Shown here one piece after another: positions 1-8,200 of a DNA stretch of 15,020 nucleotides. The position numbers were made by a program, and so were the translations under genes. Under the pieces are notes generated by a model. It did not search any database, was not told the origin of the DNA, and saw only the letters and a program-made list of their open reading frames with translations. The stretch comes from DASUEB01 sp036275295 (lineage in GTDB: Bacteria > Bacteroidota > Bacteroidia > Flavobacteriales_D > Luteibaculaceae). Positions within the stretch are counted from its first letter, which is position 1. Each line of letters starts with the position of its first letter. The stretch is from contig DASUEB010000153.1 in the NCBI GenBank assembly GCA_036275295.1, forward strand, positions 1-15,020. The letters are read 5' to 3'.

Positions 1-1341
1 GGCGAATTGTATTTCAATAGTTTGCGCTCTAGAAACGGTGCGTTCGGACTGGGTTTGCAGCACCACAGTTCTGCGGGGGGTATTAAAAATGTACTGTCGA
101 ATGGCGCATTCAGTTCAAATGCGGCTCAGCTATGGGGTAAAACGTTTTTGGGCAAACACGTATTGGGAGGACAATTTGATTACACTCGCGATAAACAGTA
201 TTATTACGGTTATCGCCCCAGTATGGTAACTCTGGAGGGCGCGAATGCACTTCAGCTGGGACAGATTGAGCAGGTTTACGATCGATTTTCGGGCGAGATC
301 AACTTGCAGAGTTTCTTTGACGGCACCAAGAAGTTAAATCACCGCGAAGACCTTTTCTATCACCGCATAACCAATATTCAGGGAACTGCGGAGCAGCGAA
401 TTGCTGGGACGGCCGACTTTAGTAAAAAGTTTGGCAATGAAACCGTTTCGATTAAAATTGGCGTAGACAACACGGCCATTTCTTATGCTGATGCCAGCAA
501 GACCGATTGGAACAACACCATTGTGACCTTTAATCCAAAGGTAACTACCTCATCGGAGAAATTCAGCGTCAATGCGGGTATGTTGCTGCAAACCCAGATT
601 GATACCAATTCTCGATTTTATTTCTTCCCCGATGCAGAGGCCAGTTATCAGTTGGTGCCCGGAATTCTGGTGCCATATGCTGGTATAAGTGGGGGAGTCA
701 ATCGAAATTCTTTTCAGGCTCTGAGTTTGGCGGCGCCATTCGTGAATGCGAATCCGAACCTCAGGAATACGGTCGATAAGTACAAGATTTATGCTGGGGT
801 ACGCGGAAATTTTAGTTCGCATATCTCTTTTCACCTCGCTGTTGAGCAACGTCTTAGCGATCAATTCATGATGATGTTAACAGATAGTGCGGCACCTGAG
901 AATACCTTGTCGGCCGTCTACGATCGGGTTGCACAAACGGCTGCCAAGGCCGAGTTGGCTTACCACAAAATCAAGAAACTCGATTTGGGGGTTTCTGTTG
1001 CCTATGTTCTGTATAAGCCCTCTCAATTCGGACAAGTTCTTAATTTGCCTGCATTCCAAGGGGGCTTGACAGCGAAGTACAATCTTGTCGATAAATTTTA
1101 CATCACAGCCGAGTGGTCGTATGTCGATAAAAGATTTGGGGCGATTCAACGCGCAAATGGTGTGGAATCGGTTGTGCTGGGGGCCTACAACGACATCAAC
1201 CTCGGTTTTGAATACCGCTACACCAAGCGTTTGTCGGCCTTCTTACAGTGCAACAACCTGCTCAATAGGAATTATGAGCGCTTTTACCGGTATAACGTGC
1301 AAGGTTTTGCTATTTTTGGAGGCTTTACTTTTGCGCTTTAA
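1..1341 (+). CDS. TonB-dependent-receptor-like outer-membrane beta-barrel, C-terminal part (5' end outside window)
   Basis: The frame is open from the first base, so the start and any plug domain lie upstream; 446 residues are visible. The visible part is a run of alternating amphipathic strands rich in Tyr, Phe and Asn, as in the barrel of TonB-dependent receptors. Near the end it has NLLNRNYERFYRYNVQG, which resembles the conserved penultimate-strand motif of these receptors, and the last residues are GGFTFAL, an aromatic/hydrophobic final strand suited to BAM-dependent insertion. The likely role is outer-membrane uptake or a related barrel function. The substrate cannot be read from this fragment, and no TonB box or plug is visible, so a non-TonB barrel remains possible. 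The stop codon is one base before the ATG of the next gene, a lipoprotein, so the two are probably co-transcribed and translationally coupled. Confidence 0.75.
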   Translation, partial: GELYFNSLRSRNGAFGLGLQHHSSAGGIKNVLSNGAFSSNAAQLWGKTFLGKHVLGGQFDYTRDKQYYYGYRPSMVTLEGANALQLGQIEQVYDRFSGEINLQSFFDGTKKLNHREDLFYHRITNIQGTAEQRIAGTADFSKKFGNETVSIKIGVDNTAISYADASKTDWNNTIVTFNPKVTTSSEKFSVNAGMLLQTQIDTNSRFYFFPDAEASYQLVPGILVPYAGISGGVNRNSFQALSLAAPFVNANPNLRNTVDKYKIYAGVRGNFSSHISFHLAVEQRLSDQFMMMLTDSAAPENTLSAVYDRVAQTAAKAELAYHKIKKLDLGVSVAYVLYKPSQFGQVLNLPAFQGGLTAKYNLVDKFYITAEWSYVDKRFGAIQRANGVESVVLGAYNDINLGFEYRYTKRLSAFLQCNNLLNRNYERFYRYNVQGFAIFGGFTFAL

Positions 1342-1342
1342 T

Positions 1343-1921
1343 ATGAAAGCATTATCGAGTTGGATTTGTTTATCGGCCCTTTTTCTGTTTGTCGCCTGTG
1401 GAGGTGGCAGTTCTGACTCAGCGCCCTCTTCACAAGTCGATTCAACCGCATCCAACCCTGCTAAAGACAGTCTATCCGACCTGAGGAGTTTTTCAAATGC
1501 CATTCTGAACGATGGCCTGGCTCCGGGTGATAATGCGCTAACGCTGATGTGTCTCGACAGTTTGCTTTCGCCGGTAAGATCGGTACGCGACCACTATTTT
1601 TCGGTTTTTTTGGTCATCTGCGCAAAGGCTGATGGGGTTTTGACAGAACTGGTTAGCGCTACAGGTTTGGATTACATCGAGCAATTTCCAGAAGAAGCGC
1701 TCGGCAGAGTGAAAGAGCTTCCTGATGTCGATCGGGAAATGTTGAGCGAGCGTTTGGCCTATGATTTTTATGCTTCAGGGGGACAGATTAAATCGGATGT
1801 CAACGAGTATTTTCAGGACATCGAAAAAGCGGTGTCTCCTGAGTTGGCCTCTGTGGCAACGGGTTTAAAAAAATCCATCATCGAGGATGCTCAAGAATTG
1901 AAAGACTTAGAACAGGAATAA
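1343..1921 (+). CDS. Small predicted lipoprotein of unknown function
   Basis: 192 residues. The ATG at 1343 was chosen over in-frame upstream codons because it follows the preceding stop by one base and gives a clear lipoprotein signal: MKALSSWICLSALFLFVAC, with the lipidated Cys at residue 19 followed by GGGSS. The FVAC lipobox is slightly loose, as is common in Bacteroidota. After a Ser/Ala/Asp-rich linker (about residues 20-45) the rest is mostly helical and acidic, ending in a Lys/Glu-rich charged tail. No known domain was recognised. Its tight coupling to an outer-membrane barrel gene suggests an envelope partner or accessory of that barrel, but this rests on context only. It is too small, and lacks the features, to be a SusD-type binding protein. 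Confidence 0.78.
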   Translation: MKALSSWICLSALFLFVACGGGSSDSAPSSQVDSTASNPAKDSLSDLRSFSNAILNDGLAPGDNALTLMCLDSLLSPVRSVRDHYFSVFLVICAKADGVLTELVSATGLDYIEQFPEEALGRVKELPDVDREMLSERLAYDFYASGGQIKSDVNEYFQDIEKAVSPELASVATGLKKSIIEDAQELKDLEQE

Positions 1922-2017
1922 CCTGCGCATCGGTTCCTATTGATTTTCTGTTAACTTTTTGTTGATAAAAGCGCCGTATAGCCATCTGTTTGGGGTGCTC
2001 TGCCGCCTTTAAAAGTG

Positions 2018-2025
2018 TATCTTTG
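2018..2025 (+). promoter_or_regulatory. Candidate Bacteroidota -7 promoter element for gyrB
   Basis: TATCTTTG matches the Bacteroidota -7 consensus TANNTTTG exactly and lies 22 bp before the gyrB ATG in the 126-bp spacer after the lipoprotein gene. The nearest upstream TTG (1990-1992) is 25 bp away, further than the usual 19-21 or so, so the -33 element is weak or absent. No terminator hairpin is visible between 1921 and 2018, so some read-through from upstream is possible. No strong Shine-Dalgarno precedes the start (TTAAGAAAATCTAGAAA), which is normal in this phylum. Confidence 0.5.
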
Positions 2026-2047
2026 TGGTGTTAAGAAAATCTAGAAA

Positions 2048-4000
2048 ATGTCTGTAAACGAGGAACTTAATTCACAAAAGGAATATTCAGCAGATAGTAT
2101 AACCGTATTAGAGGGCTTAGAAGCGGTTCGCAAGCGCCCCGGTATGTACATTGGGGATGTTGGAGTTCGCGGTTTGCACCACTTGGTATGGGAAGTTGTT
2201 GACAACTCCATCGACGAGGCTTTGGCCGGTCACTGCCGAAATATTGAGGTATCTATCAATCCCGGTAACTCTATCACGGTGAAAGACGATGGGCGAGGGA
2301 TACCGGTTGACTTCATGGAGAAGGAGAAGAAATCCGCTCTAGAGGTAGTGTTGACGGTATTACACGCCGGAGGTAAATTTGATAAAGACAGTTATAAAGT
2401 TTCTGGTGGTCTCCACGGGGTGGGTGTTAGCTGTGTAAACGCGCTATCAACCTACTTTAGAGCCGAAGTTCACCGCGGCGGGAAAGCTTACGAGCAAGAA
2501 TTCTCTATCGGTAAACCTCAATTTACGGTGCGGGAGATCGGACCTACCGATTACCGCGGGACCATCATCACCTTTCAGCCCGATGCATCTATTTTTGAAT
2601 CGACTGAATACAACCGCGAGACGTTGAGTCACCGTTTGAAAGAACTTTGTTTCCTCAACAAGGGTATTCGTCTAACGCTGGTTGATCGTCGGGACGCCGA
2701 CAACGTGATGGAAGAAGTATTCTACAGCGATGGCGGATTGAAAGAGTTTGTAGAGTATCTCGACGGTACCCGTGAACCCATCATCTCGGGTGTAATTCAC
2801 ATGGAGAGCGACAAAGGCGGTATTCCGGTAGAAGTCGCCATGACGTACAATACGACATACTCTGAGAATATTTTCTCTTACGTAAACAACATCAATACCA
2901 TTGAAGGCGGTACGCATTTGGCCGGATTTAGACGCGGTCTTACCACCACCCTCAAAAAGTATGCCGATGACAATAAGATGCTCGAAAAACTCAAGTTTGA
3001 GATTTCGGGTGATGACTTCCGCGAAGGGCTTACTGCCGTGGTATCGGTAAAAGTAGCCGAGCCGCTTTTTGAAGGTCAAACCAAGACCAAACTCGGAAAC
3101 CGCGACGTAACGGCCGCAGTGAGTCAGGCCGTTTCAGAAATGCTAACCAATTTCCTGGAGGAAAACCCTAAAGACGCCAAAATCATCGTCGACAAGGTGA
3201 TCTTAGCCGCTCAAGCCAGAAATGCGGCCAAGAAAGCCCGCGAGATGGTTCAGCGGAAGAGCATTTTGGGAGGTTCAGGTTTACCCGGTAAGCTATCCGA
3301 CTGCTCCGACAAAGACCCTTCTAAATGCGAATTGTATCTTGTCGAGGGTGACTCGGCAGGCGGTACCGCCAAACAAGGTCGCGACCGCAACTTTCAGGCC
3401 ATCCTTCCCCTGAAGGGAAAGATCCTGAATGTGGAGAAAGCCATGCAGCACAAGATTCTCGACAACGACGAGATCAAAAATATCTACACCGCCATGGGTG
3501 TTCGCATCGGAACGGAAGAGGATAGCAGGGCCCTTAACCTAAGCGGTCTTCGCTACCACAAGATCATCATCATGTGTGATGCCGATGTCGATGGATCGCA
3601 CATCCAAACGCTTATCATGACCTTCTTCTTCCGCCACATGCGCGAGCTTATCGAACAAGGCCACCTTTACATTGCAACCCCACCGCTTTATCAAGTTAAA
3701 AAGGGCAATCAGAGCAAATATTGCTGGAACGACCAAGATCGCGATCAAGCCATTGCTGAGATGAAAGGCGCAGGTAAAGAGACATCGGTGCACGTTCAGC
3801 GATACAAAGGTTTGGGTGAGATGAACGCAGAGCAGCTATGGGAAACCACGATGAATCCTGGTTTCAGAACGCTCCGACAAGTTTCGATTGAAAGTGCCGT
3901 TGAGGCCGACCACATTTTCTCTATGTTGATGGGTGATGAAGTACCTCCGCGCCGAGATTTCATTGAGAAAAACGCTAAATACGCCCGTATCGATGCCTAA
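2048..4000 (+). CDS. gyrB: DNA gyrase subunit B
   Basis: 650 residues, complete. GyrB is the ATPase subunit of the cytoplasmic A2B2 type IIA topoisomerase that introduces negative supercoils. The N-terminal GHKL ATPase shows the catalytic Glu49 and Asn53 in WEVVDNSIDEALAGH, the adenine-contacting Asp80 in DDGRGIP, and the glycine-rich lid GGLHGVGVSCVNALS (about 120-134). The transducer domain spans roughly 225-400. The TOPRIM domain has EGDSAGG (Glu433) and the Mg-binding DADVDGSHI (Asp511, Asp513), followed by the gyrase tail QRYKGLGEMN (584-593). The PLKGKILNVEKA stretch favours GyrB over ParE. The length is that of the short GyrB form, without the roughly 165-residue insertion of E. coli GyrB. 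No key residue is missing. A secreted-protein gene follows after 10 bp, so the two probably share a transcript. Confidence 0.97.
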   Translation: MSVNEELNSQKEYSADSITVLEGLEAVRKRPGMYIGDVGVRGLHHLVWEVVDNSIDEALAGHCRNIEVSINPGNSITVKDDGRGIPVDFMEKEKKSALEVVLTVLHAGGKFDKDSYKVSGGLHGVGVSCVNALSTYFRAEVHRGGKAYEQEFSIGKPQFTVREIGPTDYRGTIITFQPDASIFESTEYNRETLSHRLKELCFLNKGIRLTLVDRRDADNVMEEVFYSDGGLKEFVEYLDGTREPIISGVIHMESDKGGIPVEVAMTYNTTYSENIFSYVNNINTIEGGTHLAGFRRGLTTTLKKYADDNKMLEKLKFEISGDDFREGLTAVVSVKVAEPLFEGQTKTKLGNRDVTAAVSQAVSEMLTNFLEENPKDAKIIVDKVILAAQARNAAKKAREMVQRKSILGGSGLPGKLSDCSDKDPSKCELYLVEGDSAGGTAKQGRDRNFQAILPLKGKILNVEKAMQHKILDNDEIKNIYTAMGVRIGTEEDSRALNLSGLRYHKIIIMCDADVDGSHIQTLIMTFFFRHMRELIEQGHLYIATPPLYQVKKGNQSKYCWNDQDRDQAIAEMKGAGKETSVHVQRYKGLGEMNAEQLWETTMNPGFRTLRQVSIESAVEADHIFSMLMGDEVPPRRDFIEKNAKYARIDA

Positions 4001-4010
4001 TACCTTTAAC

Positions 4011-4943
4011 ATGAAAACGTTATTTCTGGCCCTGTTGGCGGCGGGTAGTTCGGTTTGCACCATGGCTCAATCCGCACCCAACCGCAGCGCATTGCCCGAT
4101 AATCGGGTGCAAGTAAAGGCGTATATGAACCTCAAAGACAGCCGGTCTCTTTCGCTTCAAGGCGAGGTAATTTACCTGAAAAACGACTCGGTAACTTCTA
4201 CGCTCAAAGCCAAATGGAATGGGGCGGTTGAAGTCATCAAAGCCGATGGTCGCACCATCGATGTGGCCGTCTCTGAAGAGATCGTAGAAAATATGATCAT
4301 ATACAGCGACTTGGTTGCCGATATTTTCTCTGGACAATCAGGTAATGAGTTTGTAGTTAAAATGGATAAACTCGGCAATATCACCGAGGTGGTGGGTCTT
4401 GCCGAATTGATGGAAGTGTATGTAGAGAAAAAAGAACGCGACAAAAAAGCCGGCGAAAAAATGGGCAAGGAAGAGCGGGTTGCTTTTGTCGATACACTCA
4501 AAGCAGAATTAACCCGAAATAGCCGCCTAGAGGGCTCTATCAAGGAATATGCCAAAAATTTCCTCGGAATTTATGGCAAAGTGGTACCTACCAACTCAGA
4601 TACCGTAAGGGACAAAGTGAAGATCGATGCGAAGCGCTTCTTCTCGCAAGCCACCAAGAATATCGATGCCGATTATAAGCAGTATATCAGCGATGTAAAG
4701 CCGGGTAAGTTTACCCTAAACGAAGAATATCAATACATATACAAAGCGATGGATGAGTTTCTGGTGGCTTTTGGCGATGAGGTAGGTACTGTGGGAGCGG
4801 TTACCAAGGTGGTAGATCTGATACAAACCCAGTTTGACAGCAAAACGGGATGGCCGGTTAAATTGTACGAAGAATTAACGGTTACCAAGGGTCCTTACAA
4901 GGTGATTTACAAGTGGAATGTTCGTTGGGTGAAAGACAAATAA
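4011..4943 (+). CDS. Secreted protein of unknown function downstream of gyrB
   Basis: 310 residues from the ATG at 4011. This start gives a good Sec signal peptide, MKTLFLALLAAGSSVCTMAQ, probably cleaved near residues 18-20. An in-frame ATG at 3993, inside the end of gyrB, would only add six polar residues before the signal and is less likely. The mature part is mixed alpha/beta. A strand-rich N-terminal half contains VKMDKLGNITEV (about 120), a Lys/Glu-rich helical stretch follows (about 140-165), and the C-terminal strands end TGWPVKLYEE...YKVIYKWNVRWVK. The pattern loosely recalls DUF6263-type exported proteins of Bacteroidota, a resemblance from memory and not a domain match. No catalytic motif is evident. 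It lies 10 bp after gyrB and ends just before a strong terminator, so it is likely the last gene of the gyrB transcript. Confidence 0.85.
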   Translation: MKTLFLALLAAGSSVCTMAQSAPNRSALPDNRVQVKAYMNLKDSRSLSLQGEVIYLKNDSVTSTLKAKWNGAVEVIKADGRTIDVAVSEEIVENMIIYSDLVADIFSGQSGNEFVVKMDKLGNITEVVGLAELMEVYVEKKERDKKAGEKMGKEERVAFVDTLKAELTRNSRLEGSIKEYAKNFLGIYGKVVPTNSDTVRDKVKIDAKRFFSQATKNIDADYKQYISDVKPGKFTLNEEYQYIYKAMDEFLVAFGDEVGTVGAVTKVVDLIQTQFDSKTGWPVKLYEELTVTKGPYKVIYKWNVRWVKDK

Positions 4944-4964
4944 TCCACTTTTGCTAACTTCATT

Positions 4965-5001
4965 AAGGGCTGTCTCGAAAGTTGAGACGGCCCTTTTTTT
5001 T
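4965..5001 (+). terminator. Rho-independent terminator after the gyrB transcript
   Basis: A 12-bp stem with one G-T wobble: AAGGGC-T-GTCTC (4965-4976) pairs with GAGAC-G-GCCCTT (4984-4995) around the 7-base loop GAAAGTT, followed by a T-run to 5001. It lies 21 bp after the stop of the secreted-protein gene. There is no matching A-tract on the left side, so it should act only on rightward transcription. Confidence 0.9.
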
Positions 5002-5273
5002 GCTTTTGACCTTCATGGCATGACACTATCTTTTAGGTTTGTCAGGGTTCAAATTCTGATCATACGGGCTTTTTTGGCGGGATAATTAATTTGAGTCAAT
5101 CGCTTACCGGGGGAACGGGGATTAGCTCCAGTGGAAACCGTGAACAAAGGGCTAAAAAACGAAAGTGGAGAGACAAATCCTTGCCCTCCATGTCGGGCTA
5201 TCGGGCCTTTTCGGTCGATGGTGTTCAGGCCACCTACTCCCATGTCAAAGCGAGGTAAGCTATGTGAAAGCCG
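5002..5273. other. Intergenic region without a convincing gene
   Basis: This stretch lies between the gyrB-unit terminator and the 3' end of the giant minus-strand gene. It holds a 64-codon open frame on the minus strand (5049-5243) and an overlapping + frame open from about 5091 to 5258. Neither has a recognisable domain, signal peptide or ribosome binding site, and the minus frame reads as low-complexity basic/proline sequence. Base composition is not as A+T-rich as a typical spacer, so a decayed gene or a dispersed repeat is possible. No clear intrinsic terminator for the adhesin gene could be found here. Confidence 0.5.
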
Positions 5274-8200
5274 TCATCGCAATACACTGATATGACCAAA
5301 TATTTCTTTCACTTCTACCTTATATACGTTGTTGACTTTCACCCGGTAGGTATAAACTCCCTGTGGGACGGGTTTCATTTGATAGGTGCCGTCCCATCCC
5401 TGCGTGGGGTCTTGGCTTTCAAAGATCAACTCGCCCCAGCGGTTGAAAATCTGGAGTTCGTAACCCCTTGTTACTTCTATACCCACCAGCACGGGAAAGA
5501 AAACATCGTTGATTCCGTCTCCATCGGGAGTGAAGGTGTTGGGTATGTTAATGAGCATTTCGCCCGTAACCTTGATGGGTTTGTTAATGGTATCGGCGCA
5601 ACCTTTGTCGCTAATAGCAAGTAACGAAATGGGTACCGTAAGTTCGGGATCGGCAGGAAAGGTAATGACAGGATTTTTTTCGCGCGTCAGTCCCAGAAAA
5701 TCAAAGTTCCACACCCGGTCCGTATTTCCCGTGCTCTCGTCTATGAATTGAACCCGTGAATTGGTGATGGTAATGGGACTTGGGGTGAATGTAAAATCGG
5801 CTTTGGGATTGGGATTTACAGTTAGGAAGTTGGTTTGGGTTAGTTTGGTGGGGCATCCTTCTGTGCTTATTAGCGATAGGCCGACGGCATAACTTCCTGC
5901 CTCACGCAAGCTGAAGGAGGCGGTTGTATCACAAGATCCGGCGAAATAAAGGGAGTCGTTTATAAACCAACCGCAAGGCCCCACGTATAGATTTGGGTTG
6001 GTCAGGTTGATCAAACGAGTTTCCAGCGGTTCACACGATTCGGGCGGTAGCGCTGCAAAAGATACCGGAGGTAGAGGATGAACCGTGAGCTGTAATTCGT
6101 CGGGAATGGCTGAAGTGCAGCCCAGTGCATCGGTTAACAAGCCGGAAAGCTGAATGGCACCAGATCGCCGAGGATTGGGAATGTTTACCTGAACCGAGCT
6201 TTGATTGGCGGTAAAGACGTAGGTTGTGCCCGAGGGATCACGCAAGGTTCCCGTTATGGGGAAAAAACCAGATAATAGCATGTTTACCGTGTACGGCGTC
6301 CCTTCGCAAACGGTATCGCTTGGCACCTCGAATTGAAGAGTGGGTGGTAAATTAACCACGACAGATCTGCGAATGGAAATTGCCTGACTACAGGTTGGCT
6401 GACGTTGGTATTCTAATCGCAATAGATCCACGTTCCTATTGGCCATCAGCGGACCATATGGCGCTTCAAGACTGTCGGTAAATGAGGCTGTCCAGCTGCT
6501 GTCTTGACTCTGAAGCAAAGCGCGGTAGTCGCCCGGTTGATTTGGGCGTATCTGGATAACCGAATTCGACCCCAAACAGACCGTATCGGGCTGTAAGGTG
6601 AATGCGCTGACCGAGGGTTGGGGTTGAATGAAGGCAAAAAGGGTTGAGTTTAGCGTGTTTACACACGTGAGGGCACTGCCGCTGTATTGTGCGTTGAGCA
6701 GGGCAAATTGATGTAAGCCATCAGGTAACAGGAAGGTGTCCAGTCGCTCATTTCCAGATAGGGTATAGTTAATAGCCGGTTGCCCATTAATAGCCAGGGA
6801 ATAGCTTAAGTCGCCCAACCCGCGCACCCGTGAAACCCGAATCACCAGAGGCTCTCCGCTGCATACGGTGTCGCGGACGAGTTCTATATTCACCTCGGGT
6901 TTGGGTATGATGGTGAGATTGACGGTGTCGCCCACCAAGCGAGAACAGGTTGGTGTATTGCCATCGCTAATCAACTCCAGGGTAAATGAATGATTTCCGA
7001 CGGGTGGTTTGACCCGAATAGGCTGAACGGCGGATGAAGTCAGCGTGACGTCGGTAAATGGATTGCCATTGCGTTTTATTTCGCCTCGGATGGGGAATCT
7101 GCCGCTCGCTTGAATTTGGAGGGTAAGGGTATCGTTTTCACAAGCTGTATCAGGTTCACCCACGGCGAGTCTAAATTGAGCGTCGGGAAGGGGGTGAATG
7201 GTTATGCGTGCACTACCCAATCCAATGCCCCGACACGCCAAGGTAGAACCATCGACAATGGAGTCGATCTGAAAGAGGTGTGTGCCCGCAGGCAGCATGC
7301 GCTCCACAGTAAATTCTTGCCCTGTGGTAGTGTCTGAAACGGCAAATGGGGTTCCGGTAGACTGACTCAAATAAACTTGGAAAGGCGCTTGGCCTTGAAG
7401 TGTAAGGTGTAATTGGGCTAGATTCGTTGGGCCATCGCAAAAGCTCGTGTCACCTCTCAGAGAGGCTTGAGGTCTTTGTATGATTGATGCGTGATGTAGC
7501 CCTTGAGCAACTCCAACACAACCCGAGGTGACGTCGGTAACCCGCGTAACAGTGTATACTTGACCCGTATCGGTGGGTAAAACAGGAAGCCACCCATTTA
7601 GCTGAGTGGTTGAAAACGAATAGCTCCTTCCCGACGGCATTTCAAGCAATTCAATGGCGTAGGTTGATGAATAGCCGGGGTAAAGTTGCGTGATATCATA
7701 AGGCACCATGGCCGAATCACCTGAGCAGACGATCGACTGTCCGGAGAGGTTCACTTTGGGTTCGGGGAATACCTCTACCCGTAAGCTGTCGGTCGATATT
7801 CCGGGACAAGATGCCAAGCTGGCATCGCGAAGCGATCGCAGCGTGAAAACATGCTCGCCAGGGGGTAAAAGGGCTTGGAGCGATACGAATTGGCTAGAGG
7901 TGCTGAGTGACTGAAAAATACTGTCGCCCAACGCCATATCTACCAGAAACGGCGGTTCGCCAACGAGGTTGATACCAAAATGAAGACTGTCGCCGGTTTG
8001 ACAATAGCTGGTATCGGTGGTAAAGGTGAGCTTTGGAGCAGCATTCACGACTACTCGCACAAAGCCAGACGTGTCGGCAGGACAGCCTGAGCTTAAATCG
8101 CGCAAGCGCTGAAACCGGTAAACACTCTCTCCAACAGGCGGTTGAACCACAAAGGGCCCGTTAGCCGGAACCGGTGAAAAGTTGAACGTTCGGCCGGCTT

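Noticed and set aside
1085..1342. In-frame upstream extension of the lipoprotein gene
   Set aside because: It would overlap the barrel gene by 86 codons and bury the lipoprotein signal peptide; the ATG at 1343 explains the signal and spacing.
3933..4010. In-frame upstream extension of the secreted protein into gyrB
   Set aside because: It places 26 residues, read from the gyrB 3' end in another frame, before a clean signal peptide; the ATG at 4011 is preferred.
5292..5751. Open + frames of 80-110 codons opposite the end of the giant adhesin gene
   Set aside because: They are antisense to the CHU_C coding region; the minus frame is clearly the coding one, and a similar antisense frame (14321-14650) appears opposite the second CHU_C gene, as expected from shared codons.
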